From positions 684,501 through 748,500 of the forward strand of contig NZ_CP072347.1 in the NCBI RefSeq assembly GCF_018127925.1: DNA of 64,000 nt. The letters are read 5' to 3'. The notes under the pieces were generated by a model. It had not been told where the DNA came from, made no database searches, and was given only the letters and a program-made list of their open reading frames with translations. Below, one piece after another: positions 35,524 through 46,130 of the stretch. The translations under genes were made by a program, and so were the position numbers. The DNA is from Prevotella melaninogenica (GTDB taxonomy: Bacteria > Bacteroidota > Bacteroidia > Bacteroidales > Bacteroidaceae). Each line of letters begins with the position of its first letter. Within the stretch, counting starts at the first letter, position 1.

Positions 35524-38500
35524 ATGAGAATTTTTCATGAATCAAAGCAGAAGCATCTGTATTATTCAATCGCTTTTGCCCTTTCTATTGCATTGGCTCC
35601 AACGAGTGCTTATGCTGTAGGAAATCCCGTAGGCTCACCTGAAGCTTCAATGTCTCAGGCTGTGCAACAAAACGGTAATCACAAGGTAACTGGTCGTGTT
35701 GTTGACTCTACTGGTGAACCGTTGATTGGTGCCACTATTATGGTGGAAGGAACCAAGGAAGGTGCTGTAACGGATATTGATGGTAACTTTACCATCAATA
35801 CCACGTCAAAGGCTAAGTTGGTTATCTCTTATGTTGGTTATACTACCCAGACAGTCCTTGTAGGCGACAAAACCACCATCGATGTTACCCTTAAGGAAGT
35901 TGCAAACACTATGAACGAGGTTGTTGTGACAGCTTTGGGTATTAAACGTGCTGAGAAAGCCTTGAGTTACAATGTACAGTCAGTTGGCTCAAATGAGTTG
36001 ACACGTAACAAAGATGCTAACTTTGTGAACTCATTAAATGGAAAAGTAGCTGGTGTTAGCATTTCCAAGAGTGCCAGTGGTGTCGGTGGTGCAACACGTG
36101 TTATTATGCGTGGTGCTAAATCTATCGAAGGTGATAACAACGTGCTATATGTTATTGATGGTATTCCAATCTTTAACTTTAGTGGTGGACGCGATAGCGG
36201 TATCATGGGTGAAGGTCGTGTAAGCAGTGAAGGTATTGCCGATTTCAACCCAGAGGATATTGAGAGCATCAGCGTTTTGGCTGGTCCTTCCGCAGCTGCT
36301 CTTTATGGTAGTAATGCTGCCAATGGTGCTATCCTTATTACAACAAAGAAAGGTAAGGAAGGACGTGTTGCTATTTCGTTCTCAAGCTCTGCAGATTTCA
36401 GTTCACCATTGTTGATGCCAGAGTTCCAAAATACGTATGGCAATAAGCTTGGCTCATACGAGAGCTGGGGTGAGAAACTTGCAACACCAAGTTTATACGA
36501 TCCTAAGAAGGACTTTTTCCGTACAGGAACAAACTTCATCAATGCTTTGACATTGAATATGGGTAATGAGTTTAATCAGACTTTTGCCTCTGTAGCAACC
36601 ACCAATTCACGTGGTATCGTACCAAATAATACTTACGATCGTTACAACTTCACTATCCGTAACACCACTCGTATGCTTAAGAATAAGGTGCAACTCGACC
36701 TTGGTGCATCTTATATCAAGCAGAAGGACAATAACATGGTGTCACAGGGTGAGTACTGGAACCCAATCGTCGCAGCTTATCTCTTCCCACGTGGTGAGTC
36801 ATTTGAGGGTATAAAGACCTTTGAGCGTTACGATAACGTGAGAAACTTCCCAACTCAGTATTGGCCAATCAGCGATAGCCGTTTTGCAAATCAGAACCCT
36901 TATTGGACGGCTTATCGTAACTTAGCACCAGATGATAAGGATCGCTTCATGTTCAATGCTGGTCTTACCTATAATATCTTTGATTGGTTGAGCGTAGCAG
37001 GTCGTATTCGTCTCGATAAGACGTTTATCACAAGTGAGCGTAAGATTTATGCTTCTTCATTCAATTACTTTGCCAAGGAGAAGGGCGCTTATGATTACTA
37101 TGATTATAAGGATCATCAGACTTATATTGACGCTATTGCCAATATTAATAAGACTTTTGGTAAGTTCAGTCTTGCTGCCAACGTAGGTTATAGCTATTCT
37201 GACTATGCATCCCTCACCCGTGGTTATGGTGGTAACTTAGTGTTAGTTCCAAATAAGTTCTCTTTGAACAATATTAACCCAAGTGATAGCAAGATTCGTG
37301 AGGCTGGGGGTGACTCAAAGGTACGCAATGTTGCAGTTTTTGCAAGTGCCGAATTGGGTTGGAGAAGTATGGTTTATCTTACTTTGACAGGTCGTAATGA
37401 TTGGAACTCACGTCTTGTGAACTCATCAGAAGAATCATTCTTCTATCCATCAGTTGGTTTGTCTGGTATTATCTCAGAGATGACAAAACTCCCTTCATTC
37501 ATTTCTTATTTGAAGGTTCGTGGTTCCTACACAGAGGTAGGTTCTCCCGTATCACGTTCAGGTATGACACCGGGAACCATTACAACTCCGCTGGTGGGTG
37601 GTAGTTTGAAGTCTACAGACATCTATCCTTTTACCGATTACAAAGCAGAGCGCACGAAGTCATACGAGTTTGGTCTGACTGCTCGCTTCTGGAAGAAGTT
37701 GTCATTCGACTTTACTTGGTATAAGTCAAATACTTATAACCAGACTTTTGTTGGTGATTTGCCAGAAAGCTCAGGTTATAAAAAGGTATATTTACAGGCT
37801 GGTAATGTGGAGAACCGTGGTGTCGAGATGTCTTTAGGTTATAGTGATAACTTCGGTGGTCTGCAATGGAACTCATCATTGGTTTATTCTAAGAACGTCA
37901 ATGAGATTAAGGAGATGGTGAAGGACTACTATCATCCATTGAGTCCAAAGCCTATCAATATCCCAGAAGTATCAAAGGATAATGGTCGTGTTCTGCTCAA
38001 GGTGGGCGGTTCTATCAATGATATTTATGCAAGAAAGGTATTGGCAAAGGACAACCAGGGATTCGTAAATGTTAGTCCATCAGGCGGTATGAGCTTAGAG
38101 ACAGTTGAGCCTATCTACTTAGGTAAGACTACCCCAGACTTCACAATGGGTTGGAACAACAACTTCACTTATAAGAACTTCGGACTCAGCTTCTTAGTAA
38201 ATGCACGCTTTGGTGGTATTGTTACTTCTTCAACACAGGCATTGTTAGACCGTTTTGGTGTGTCTAAGGCATCGGCTGATGCAAGAGATGCAGGTGGCGT
38301 GATGATTCCTAATCAGGGCTTGTATGATGCAAAGAAGTATTATACACTTGTTGCAACAGGTGAAAACGACCTTGCAGGTTATTATACCTACAGTGCAACA
38401 AACGTTCGTTTGCAGGAACTTACTTTGAGCTATAAGTTTAATTCAAAGCTATTTAATAATGTCATTAAGGATTTGACACTTTCATTTGTAGCTACAAATC

Positions 38501-38634
38501 CATGGATGATTTATTGTAAAGCACCTTTCGATCCAGAGCTTACAGCTTCAACAGGTACTTATGGACAGGGCAATGATTATTTCATGCAGCCAAGTCTGAA
38601 GAGTTATGGTTTCAGTGTTAAATTCAAATTCTAA
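35524..38634 (+). CDS. SusC/RagA-family TonB-dependent outer-membrane transporter
   Basis: 1036 residues. Signal peptide (IAFALSIALAPTSAYAV), CarboxypepD-like repeat (KVTGRVVDSTGEPLIGATIM), TonB box region, plug domain (SVLAGPSAAALYGSNAANGA) and a long beta-barrel ending in a C-terminal aromatic (FSVKFKF). Imports oligosaccharides bound by the partner SusD-like lipoprotein, whose gene begins 6 bp after the stop. First gene of a four-gene polysaccharide-utilisation operon. Confidence 0.96.
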   Translation: MRIFHESKQKHLYYSIAFALSIALAPTSAYAVGNPVGSPEASMSQAVQQNGNHKVTGRVVDSTGEPLIGATIMVEGTKEGAVTDIDGNFTINTTSKAKLVISYVGYTTQTVLVGDKTTIDVTLKEVANTMNEVVVTALGIKRAEKALSYNVQSVGSNELTRNKDANFVNSLNGKVAGVSISKSASGVGGATRVIMRGAKSIEGDNNVLYVIDGIPIFNFSGGRDSGIMGEGRVSSEGIADFNPEDIESISVLAGPSAAALYGSNAANGAILITTKKGKEGRVAISFSSSADFSSPLLMPEFQNTYGNKLGSYESWGEKLATPSLYDPKKDFFRTGTNFINALTLNMGNEFNQTFASVATTNSRGIVPNNTYDRYNFTIRNTTRMLKNKVQLDLGASYIKQKDNNMVSQGEYWNPIVAAYLFPRGESFEGIKTFERYDNVRNFPTQYWPISDSRFANQNPYWTAYRNLAPDDKDRFMFNAGLTYNIFDWLSVAGRIRLDKTFITSERKIYASSFNYFAKEKGAYDYYDYKDHQTYIDAIANINKTFGKFSLAANVGYSYSDYASLTRGYGGNLVLVPNKFSLNNINPSDSKIREAGGDSKVRNVAVFASAELGWRSMVYLTLTGRNDWNSRLVNSSEESFFYPSVGLSGIISEMTKLPSFISYLKVRGSYTEVGSPVSRSGMTPGTITTPLVGGSLKSTDIYPFTDYKAERTKSYEFGLTARFWKKLSFDFTWYKSNTYNQTFVGDLPESSGYKKVYLQAGNVENRGVEMSLGYSDNFGGLQWNSSLVYSKNVNEIKEMVKDYYHPLSPKPINIPEVSKDNGRVLLKVGGSINDIYARKVLAKDNQGFVNVSPSGGMSLETVEPIYLGKTTPDFTMGWNNNFTYKNFGLSFLVNARFGGIVTSSTQALLDRFGVSKASADARDAGGVMIPNQGLYDAKKYYTLVATGENDLAGYYTYSATNVRLQELTLSYKFNSKLFNNVIKDLTLSFVATNPWMIYCKAPFDPELTASTGTYGQGNDYFMQPSLKSYGFSVKFKF

Positions 38635-38640
38635 TTGAAC

Positions 38641-40266
38641 ATGAAGACAAAAGCATATAAATATATCGTAGGTTTCCTCGCACTGTCCTTGTTTACGGCT
38701 TGTGACTTCCAAAAGGTAAACACTAACGAATTTGAACTCCTTCCAGAGGAGGGATTGATGGATGGTATTTCTATTGGCGGTCCTATAACTGCCATGCAGA
38801 AATGCGTCTTCCCTGTAGGAACACAGGCAGATGGTACCAGTGTTGCTAATAGATATCAAACAGCTTATAACCTTGCTGCTGATTGTTGGAGTGGTTATTT
38901 CGGTCAGAACAATAACTGGGGCGGTCCTAATAACCTCAACTATTTCCTCAAGGATGGTTGGGTCGCATCGTCTTATACCGAGTCTTATTCAACGATTGTA
39001 CCTTTGTGGCAAGACTTAAAGGGCAAGACTGAGACGCAGTTCCCAGAGGTTTTTGCTTTGGCTCAGATTCTGAAGATCTCTGCTTGGCATAAGGCTACAG
39101 ATATGTTCGGCCCAATTCCTTACAAGGAGGCTGGTAAAGGACTCATCACTGTGCCATATGATAGCCAGGAAGAAGTCTATAAGGCAATGTTCAAAGAACT
39201 CTCTGATGCTATTGAAGTGTTGACAAAGTATGCTGATAATGGTAACAGCAAACTCTTGCCAAATGCTGATGCTGTCTATGCAGGTGACGTTCATAAGTGG
39301 GTTGTCTATGCTAACTCTTTGATGTTACGTCTTGCTATGCGTGTTTATTATGCTGATGCTGCACTCTCAAAGAAGTATGCTTTACAGGCTATCAATCATT
39401 CTTATGGTGTGATGAAGACCAAGGATGATGAGGCTAAGATGGAGAGAGGCGCAAGCTTGGAGTTCAAGAACAACCTCGATGTTCTTATCAACCAGTATAA
39501 CGAGTGCCGTATGGGTTCTTCTATGTTGGCTTACTTAGGTGGTTATCAAGACCCACGTTTGCCAAAGTACTTCAATACAAGTACGGTTTCTCAGGCAGTG
39601 ACTGTGGGCACATACGGAAAGTATTCTGGTGTACCAACAGGTCATGATGTAAGCTCTAACGATGCTTTCAAGGATTCTTCTCGTCCAGCTATCACAAGTA
39701 CAACACCTACTTATTGGATGCGTGCTTCTGAGGTTTACTTCCTCTTGGCTGAGGCTGCGCTGCATGGTTTCGCTGTAGGTGGTACTGCTGAATCACTTTA
39801 TGAGAAGGGTATCGAGATGTCATTTGAGGAGAATGGTATTGCAAGTTCTGAGGTCGCAGACTATATGTCGTCTGGTCTCAAGCCATCTGCTTACAGTTTC
39901 CATCTCACCAATCCAGGTGTGAATGTTGACGTACCAGCAGTAACAGAGGCTACTACAGCATGGAGTGGAACCGATGAGGAGAAACTTGAGAAGATTATGA
40001 TACAGAAGTGGATTGCACTCTATCCTAACGGACAAGAGGCTTGGACAGAGTATCGTCGTACAGGTTATCCTAAGTTACATAGTGCTATTTCGAACTATAG
40101 CAATGGTGAGGTGGATAGCGAAGTGGGCATTCGTCGTATGCGTTTCCCAACTAATAAGTCTACATCGGCAGAGGATATTGCCAACTTAGAGAGTGCACGC
40201 AAGCTACTTCGTGGCGGTCTGGATAAGGCTGGAACACGTTTGTGGTGGGACAATAAGAATCATTAA
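38641..40266 (+). CDS. SusD/RagB-like surface glycan-binding lipoprotein
   Basis: 541 residues from ATG 38641 (a TTG at 38635 is in frame but less likely). Lipoprotein signal FLALSLFTAC. Belongs to the SusD-like group 2: FGPIPYKEAGKG, WVVYANSLMLRLAMRVYYAD, MRASEVYFLLAEAALHGF, IMIQKWIALYPNGQEAWTEY. Caps the SusC barrel and captures glycans. Confidence 0.95.
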   Translation: MKTKAYKYIVGFLALSLFTACDFQKVNTNEFELLPEEGLMDGISIGGPITAMQKCVFPVGTQADGTSVANRYQTAYNLAADCWSGYFGQNNNWGGPNNLNYFLKDGWVASSYTESYSTIVPLWQDLKGKTETQFPEVFALAQILKISAWHKATDMFGPIPYKEAGKGLITVPYDSQEEVYKAMFKELSDAIEVLTKYADNGNSKLLPNADAVYAGDVHKWVVYANSLMLRLAMRVYYADAALSKKYALQAINHSYGVMKTKDDEAKMERGASLEFKNNLDVLINQYNECRMGSSMLAYLGGYQDPRLPKYFNTSTVSQAVTVGTYGKYSGVPTGHDVSSNDAFKDSSRPAITSTTPTYWMRASEVYFLLAEAALHGFAVGGTAESLYEKGIEMSFEENGIASSEVADYMSSGLKPSAYSFHLTNPGVNVDVPAVTEATTAWSGTDEEKLEKIMIQKWIALYPNGQEAWTEYRRTGYPKLHSAISNYSNGEVDSEVGIRRMRFPTNKSTSAEDIANLESARKLLRGGLDKAGTRLWWDNKNH

Positions 40267-40283
40267 TATCAAGCATTTTGAAT

Positions 40284-41402
40284 ATGAAAAACTTTAAATA
40301 TATCAGTTCGTTGGTATTGCTCTGTACAGGAATCCTTTTCTGTGGATGTAGTAAGATGACAGAGGTAGAGAACGAACCTTACGATCATGTCGGTGGATAT
40401 AATACGATGAACAATGCTGAAAGCGAGAAGTATTATGCCGATTTGAGAGCTTACAAGCAGCAAGCTGTTAACTATGGTCGTCCTGTTGCCTTCGGTTGGT
40501 ATTCTAACTGGTCGCCAGCTGGTACCTATCGTCGTGGCTATCTGACCTCTATGCCAGATAGTATGGACATCGTTTCCATGTGGAGTGGGGCACCTAACCG
40601 CTTTAATATCACACCTGAACAGAAGAAGGATAAGGAGTTTGTACAGAAGGTAAAGGGTACAAAACTCTTGGAAGTTACGCTCTTGTCTTACATTGGTAAG
40701 GGCAGAACGCCTGACTCTGTGTACACTGCTGTTGAGAAGCAAGCAGAGAAAGAAGGCTGGGCAAACGATCAAGCTCGTGTTGAAGAGGCTAAGAAGAAGG
40801 CGCGTTGGAAGTTCTGGGGCTTCGATGGTGTTGTTGGTTCTGACAATCACAAAGAGGCTTTGGCTCGCTTTGCTAAGGCTCTTTGCGACTCATTGGTAGC
40901 CAATGACTGGGACGGTTACGATATCGACTGGGAGATTGGTAGTGGTGTCTTCGATATGGATGGCACGCTTAGCACTAATGCCGACCTCGTTTACTTGGTG
41001 AAGGAGATGAATAAGTATATCGGTCCTAAGAGTGATCCAGAACATAAGGGACACCGCCTTATCTGTATTGATGGCCATTTCGGTAGCCTTACCGAGGCAT
41101 TGGATGGATATGTTGATTACTGGATTGACCAAGCTTATGGTCGTACAACTCATTTCGATTACTACGGTGTTGATCCAAAGACAATTATCACAACCGATAA
41201 CTTTGAGTCTTCTTTCAAGAGTGGTGGTCAGCTGTTAAGACAAGCCAAAAGTATGCCTTCTAAGGGTTACAAGGGTGGAGTAGGTGCTTATCGTTTCGAT
41301 AACGACTACGACAACACCCCTAACTACAAGTGGATGCGTCAGGCAATTCAGATTAACCAACAGGTGTTCAAGGAGAGAATGGGTCAAACCGCTCAACCTT
41401 AA
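40284..41402 (+). CDS. Glycoside hydrolase family 18 lipoprotein (endo-beta-N-acetylglucosaminidase-like)
   Basis: 372 residues from ATG 40284. Lipobox LFCGC. The GH18 catalytic signature DGYDIDWE (DxxDxDxE) places the acid/base Glu at residue about 217. The sequence fits the endoglycosidase subgroup (endo H/S-like) rather than chitinases; it has no separate chitin-binding domain. Next to SusC/SusD and a DUF1735-LamG protein this predicts surface removal of N-glycans from host glycoproteins. Related loci in Bacteroides thetaiotaomicron act on N-glycans. Confidence 0.9.
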   Translation: MKNFKYISSLVLLCTGILFCGCSKMTEVENEPYDHVGGYNTMNNAESEKYYADLRAYKQQAVNYGRPVAFGWYSNWSPAGTYRRGYLTSMPDSMDIVSMWSGAPNRFNITPEQKKDKEFVQKVKGTKLLEVTLLSYIGKGRTPDSVYTAVEKQAEKEGWANDQARVEEAKKKARWKFWGFDGVVGSDNHKEALARFAKALCDSLVANDWDGYDIDWEIGSGVFDMDGTLSTNADLVYLVKEMNKYIGPKSDPEHKGHRLICIDGHFGSLTEALDGYVDYWIDQAYGRTTHFDYYGVDPKTIITTDNFESSFKSGGQLLRQAKSMPSKGYKGGVGAYRFDNDYDNTPNYKWMRQAIQINQQVFKERMGQTAQP

Positions 41403-41442
41403 CATTGTAAATCTCACATAATAATTTTAATAGAATACAAAT

Positions 41443-42588
41443 ATGAATAAGCATATTTTCAAGCATATTGCTGTGGCGTTTGCCGCATGCTGTGTGGTGA
41501 GTTGCCAAGACAGTGAGAGCGATTTGTTGAAGCAGAAGGTATATTTTGATGGCAATCTGCAGAAAGTCGAAATGCCAGACACTGGTTCAAGCTTAGATGT
41601 TGACATTACTTCTCGCCTTTCTAATAAGCAAGGTGAGGCGGTGGATGTTTCTTATTCACTTGCCGACTCATCACTGGTTGCTCTTTATAATAGCAAGTAT
41701 GGAACAGACTATGTTGCTTTCAAGCATCAGAATGTTACGTTCAGTAAGACTTCTTCAACGATAGCTGCAGGAAGCATCTACGCTGACAAGGTGTCGTTGA
41801 TTCTTAATAATCTTGATCAGTTAGAGGCGGGTAAGAACTATATGTTGCCTATCAAGCTACATTCAAGTTCTACTCCTGTCATTGATGGTGAGGATGTTGA
41901 GTATATTATTTTAGCAAAACCTGTTAAGATAACAAAGGCTGGTGACTTCTATAATAAGTATATCTCTGTGAAGTTCCCTGCAGGAACCTACTTTAAGTCA
42001 TTCACCTATGAGGCATTGGTTCACTCTATTTGGTGGGGTAGCAACTGTACTATTATGGGCTCAGAGGGTCTGATGATCTTCCGTGTAGGTGATGTTGGTG
42101 GTGGTATTTCATCTGGTATCTTACAGGCAGCAGGTAGACAGCACTATGAAGCACCTGAGAAACTTCAGATTAACAAGTGGTATCATGTGGCATTGACCTA
42201 CGATCAGGCAACTGGTAAGACTGTTATGTATCTCAATGGAACGAAGTGGGCTGAGTCTGCATGGAATATTCCTGGCTTCGATCCTAATGCTGATGTTGGT
42301 TTCAACATTGGTAAGATTCCTGGCTTCCCTTGGGGTGAGCGTCCATTCTATGGTTATATGAGTGAGATTCGTGTATGGAGTGTTGCTCGTAGCGAGAATC
42401 AGATTAAGCAAAATATGCTGAGTGTTGATCCTAAGTCTGATGGCTTGGAACTCTATTTCAAGTTGAATGGGTCAGAGACTGTAAATGGTAATAAGATTAA
42501 GGATTCTGCTAAGGGTATCGAGTGTACCACAGGCGGTCTTGAGTTTACTACCCTTGCTCAACCACTCACAATGAAGGACCTTCAATAA
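41443..42588 (+). CDS. DUF1735 and LamG-like domain lipoprotein
   Basis: 381 residues. Lipoprotein signal (IAVAFAACCVVSC). N-terminal DUF1735-like part (residues about 30-165, VDVSYSLADSSLVALYNSKY). A LamG/concanavalin-like C-terminal part follows (KWYHVALTYDQATGKTVMYL, FYGYMSEIRVWSVARSENQI). Probably a surface glycan-binding accessory for the GH18 enzyme. Last gene of the operon; terminator follows. Confidence 0.9.
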   Translation: MNKHIFKHIAVAFAACCVVSCQDSESDLLKQKVYFDGNLQKVEMPDTGSSLDVDITSRLSNKQGEAVDVSYSLADSSLVALYNSKYGTDYVAFKHQNVTFSKTSSTIAAGSIYADKVSLILNNLDQLEAGKNYMLPIKLHSSSTPVIDGEDVEYIILAKPVKITKAGDFYNKYISVKFPAGTYFKSFTYEALVHSIWWGSNCTIMGSEGLMIFRVGDVGGGISSGILQAAGRQHYEAPEKLQINKWYHVALTYDQATGKTVMYLNGTKWAESAWNIPGFDPNADVGFNIGKIPGFPWGERPFYGYMSEIRVWSVARSENQIKQNMLSVDPKSDGLELYFKLNGSETVNGNKIKDSAKGIECTTGGLEFTTLAQPLTMKDLQ

Positions 42589-42612
42589 GGTTCACCTTAA
42601 ATAAATAATATA

Positions 42613-42650
42613 AAGAAGAGTCGGACAGCTTTTGTTCGACTCTTCTTTTT
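42613..42650 (+). terminator. Terminator of the glycan-utilisation operon
   Basis: Stem AAGAAGAGTCG / CGACTCTTCTT with loop GACAGCTTTTGTT-like bases, then TTTTTA. Confidence 0.9.
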
Positions 42651-42795
42651 ATCCATTGAACTCTTTTATCCATTGAACTTTGAGGTTTGAACTTTATGAT
42701 ATGTGTTTTTTATCCTTTGAACTTTGAGGTTTGAACTTTGAACTTTATGATATGAGTTTTTATCCTTTGAACATTGATGTTTGAACTTTACCCTT
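42650..42795 (+). repeat. Tandem repeat of TTTGAACTTT-type units
   Basis: TATCC(T/A)TTGAAC occurs four times, with TTTGAGGTTTGAACTTT and ATGATATG between, giving a period of roughly 40-55 bp. It lies between convergent operons. The rest of the gap to 42914 has no gene. Confidence 0.7.
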
Positions 42796-42914
42796 GCAAA
42801 GATAATCAATTCATGGAAGGAATGCAAAGCACATCTATGTACAGATATATGTAGGCTGTTCGTTTATCTTAATGAGAAGGCATAGCCCCAACCATTATGG
42901 CATAGACCTAACCA

Positions 42915-45900
42915 TTATGATATCCAACCATACCCCTGTACAGCCATATCTACAAAGTGATCCAGCAGCAGGTTTGTCTTGTTCGAAAACACCTCCCTAT
43001 CATAGGTCTTTGGCAGATCCTTATCGAGCGACCGTTGTATCAGTCCCAACACCTTTGTCTTTGGTTGTGGGTCTTTATACCAGTCAACCACCAACAATCT
43101 TTCTTTTTCCTCCACCAACTTGTTATAGAGGTTTTTAGAAGCAAGGATAACTTCCTTCTCTTCTTCCTTTGTTAGCTTTCTACCTTGGATAAGAAGATCG
43201 TAGATTTCAAGTTCTTCCTCCTTTAATCCCATATCTGCCGACCGTCCCTGCTCTTTCTTGAGTTCATCAATCAGCTGTAACAACTTCTCATAGTAATCCT
43301 CATTCTCCGTACCACCTGCATTATAGGTGTCAATGATATTCTTGTATCTTTGGGAGAATGGCACTCTCGTACAGTTCTTATTAATCAACTGTTCCAACGC
43401 AGTTTCTATAAAGGTGCGGAGATTATCAATCTCCATTGACTTATAAGGAGTTGCATTGATAGACTTACGAATACTTTCTATATCTAATTTACTTAAGTCG
43501 ATCACCTTACTCTGATGAATACTATATTGTGGCTTGTCTTCTGCAACCATCACCGTAACGCTATCGTCCAGTGTGTAGCTCATCTTCTCCTTTGCCCTTC
43601 TTAGTTTCTCATCATCTATTCTGTTACAGAACAGTCCGTTGAGATAACTCAGTGGAGAGAACTTCTCATTCTTCCATCCAAGCTCAAATATCTCTGGCTT
43701 TGCTGCATCATGCAGGTTCATCATGAGGTTACTCATCACCTTAAACCTGTTCTTACTCTCGTCTTTCTCAAGAATCTTATCGTATGCCAATCGTAAGGAC
43801 TCCAGTTTGTCTAATGTGTCGCCATCGGCGATAATCTTATCCAATCTTATCCCTAAGCCTTGTAAGAAGGAGTCACACTCGTCAATACAGCTATCAATAT
43901 TTGCGATCAACTGTGTTATATCCTTTGCAGGGAAGTCCGCTCCTTCCTCACCATTTGAGGCATAGTCAGAGAGTGCCTGCTGCATATACTTAAACACATT
44001 GACATAGTCTACCACGATACCGCAGGTCTTACCGGGATACACACGGTTGGCACGTGCAATAGCCTGCATCAGTGTGTGGCCCTTCATAGGCTTGTCAAGA
44101 TAAAGGGTAGAGAGCGAAGGAACATCAAAACCTGTTAGCCACATCGCACAGACAAAGACCAGACTCAGTGAGTCGTCCTTATCCTTGAACCTGTCTTCGA
44201 TGTCTTTTCCCTCTGGTGTTATCTCTTTTAGCTTATTACGATGGAAGTTAATGTCTAAGCCTTGCGCCTTAAACTTCTCATTCTCGTCAGCTTCTTCACT
44301 GATGACCACAGCCATCTCCACCTTATTCATATAGTCTAATCGTGCCGTCAACTCGTCACGTTCTTCCTTTGTCGTGGCAGCGTTACGCTCCTTGACGAGG
44401 GCTTTCTTTTCTTCTGCCCAGTAGTGTTGCACCTTATCATACATCTTTACTGCCGTGTACTTATCAACACTGACCACCATGCCTTTCCCTAAGAAACCTC
44501 GTCTTGGAAAGTGGTGGGCAATGTCTTGTGCAATACGGTCAAGACGTCCGTCGCGCTTGATTACCTCTAAGATACGCGAGGAGGAGTTCTCTAAGAGTTC
44601 TCTTTCTCTGTCGTTGAGTTCCTCTTCTTCGACAATCTTGTCAATGTCAGAGTCAAGCCAGTTGTTCTCTAATCCCACCTCTGGCACTCGACGACTATAG
44701 TACAGGCGCACTGTACTACCGTCTTCAATTGCTTGTGCAAAGTTATATTCTGATACATAATCGCCAAACCACTGATTGGTTAGTCGTTTGGAACCTAACA
44801 AAGGGGTTCCTGTAAAGGCGATGTAGTTAGCATTAGGCAGACCCGTGTGCATGTTCTCTGCCAACTGCTTATACTGTGTTCTATGTGCCTCGTCCACTAA
44901 GACAAAGATGTCGTTACGCTCAGAGAGGAGGGGATATTTCTTTGTTTTGTCATACTGAAACTTATGTATCAGCGTGAAGACCATCGGTTTATTACCACTA
45001 AGGAACTCACGCAGCTGGGCTGCATTCTTTGGCTGGCACTCTTCTTTCTCGCCAATGACCTCACTGCGCACGAAGGTCTTATGTATCTGTGTGTCGAGGT
45101 CGTCTCTGTCGGTAATGACGAGGAAGGTGAAGTTGCCCTTTAGCTTGCGCCTTACCTTTCTTACGAACATCACCATCGAATAGCTCTTACCCGAACCCTG
45201 CGTATGCCAGAACACACCTAACTTTCCTTTCAATTCCTCTCGTCGCTCAACGCTCTGCATGAGGTTGTTTACACCTAAGTATTGGTGGTTTTTAGCGATA
45301 ATCTTCACCTGCTTGTTGTCAAAGAAGATAAAGTTTTCGATATAGTCTAACAGGCGTTCCTTGCGGAAAAGACCGTCAATGAGGTTGATGATTGAAAGAC
45401 CATACTCGGCTATATGCTCACGGTCGAGTTTCTCATGTTCGTCGTTGACCTTTAGCCAGTCGAAGAAGAATTCATACTTAGAGTTCCAAGCACCCAACTT
45501 CGTCTGCATACCATTTGAGAGTACGCATATCTGGTTTAGTGCAAAGATGTTGGGTATATCTTCTCGGTAGCTAACGAGATTCTTCTCATAGGCTTCCTTT
45601 ATCTTTACGGTAGAGTTCTTCAACTCGATGAAGACCATTGGAAGTCCATTGACAAACAAGAGTACATCGGGACGACGATAACGAAATCTACCCTTTATCC
45701 ACATCTGATTGACACAGTGGAAGTCGTTGTTCTCTACATTGTCAAAGTCTATCAGCCGAACGATGTCAAAGTCGTCTTTGCCGTTCTTCTTCACCTTTAC
45801 ATTGATACCATTGCGCAGATAGTTATAGAACTTATAGTTTGTGTCCATCATGTCCTTACCCGTATAATCCTTACGGAAGTCGGCTACTACCTGCGCTAAG

Positions 45901-46115
45901 ATACTCTTGTCAATCTGTGGGTTAAGTCGTTCTAAGGCTGCAAGGAACACTGCAGGCAAGATACACTCTGATGAGTTGCGACGCTCCGTCTTGCTAACGT
46001 CATCTTGCGCTTCCACACTTGGGTCACACTCAATGCGCTTCCATCCGAACTCTGGTTGCGATAGTCGGGTACAAAGGGTCTGCTCTATGTCGTCTTCACT
46101 GATAAACGATTTCAT
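42915..46115 (-). CDS. hsdR: Type I restriction endonuclease, R subunit
   Basis: 1066 residues. N-terminal nuclease region with DVLLFVNGLPMVFIELKN (PD-(D/E)xK). Superfamily 2 motor: Walker A HTQGSGKSYSMVM, DEAH-type LVDEAHRTQY, TFTGTPL-like AFTGTPLLG, and later motif QAIARANRVYPGK. Translocates and cleaves unmodified DNA in complex with HsdM and HsdS, whose genes lie upstream on the same strand (15 bp to hsdS). Intact. Confidence 0.96.
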   Translation of the reverse strand: MKSFISEDDIEQTLCTRLSQPEFGWKRIECDPSVEAQDDVSKTERRNSSECILPAVFLAALERLNPQIDKSILAQVVADFRKDYTGKDMMDTNYKFYNYLRNGINVKVKKNGKDDFDIVRLIDFDNVENNDFHCVNQMWIKGRFRYRRPDVLLFVNGLPMVFIELKNSTVKIKEAYEKNLVSYREDIPNIFALNQICVLSNGMQTKLGAWNSKYEFFFDWLKVNDEHEKLDREHIAEYGLSIINLIDGLFRKERLLDYIENFIFFDNKQVKIIAKNHQYLGVNNLMQSVERREELKGKLGVFWHTQGSGKSYSMVMFVRKVRRKLKGNFTFLVITDRDDLDTQIHKTFVRSEVIGEKEECQPKNAAQLREFLSGNKPMVFTLIHKFQYDKTKKYPLLSERNDIFVLVDEAHRTQYKQLAENMHTGLPNANYIAFTGTPLLGSKRLTNQWFGDYVSEYNFAQAIEDGSTVRLYYSRRVPEVGLENNWLDSDIDKIVEEEELNDRERELLENSSSRILEVIKRDGRLDRIAQDIAHHFPRRGFLGKGMVVSVDKYTAVKMYDKVQHYWAEEKKALVKERNAATTKEERDELTARLDYMNKVEMAVVISEEADENEKFKAQGLDINFHRNKLKEITPEGKDIEDRFKDKDDSLSLVFVCAMWLTGFDVPSLSTLYLDKPMKGHTLMQAIARANRVYPGKTCGIVVDYVNVFKYMQQALSDYASNGEEGADFPAKDITQLIANIDSCIDECDSFLQGLGIRLDKIIADGDTLDKLESLRLAYDKILEKDESKNRFKVMSNLMMNLHDAAKPEIFELGWKNEKFSPLSYLNGLFCNRIDDEKLRRAKEKMSYTLDDSVTVMVAEDKPQYSIHQSKVIDLSKLDIESIRKSINATPYKSMEIDNLRTFIETALEQLINKNCTRVPFSQRYKNIIDTYNAGGTENEDYYEKLLQLIDELKKEQGRSADMGLKEEELEIYDLLIQGRKLTKEEEKEVILASKNLYNKLVEEKERLLVVDWYKDPQPKTKVLGLIQRSLDKDLPKTYDREVFSNKTNLLLDHFVDMAVQGYGWIS

Positions 46116-46130
46116 AATACAATGGGTTGA

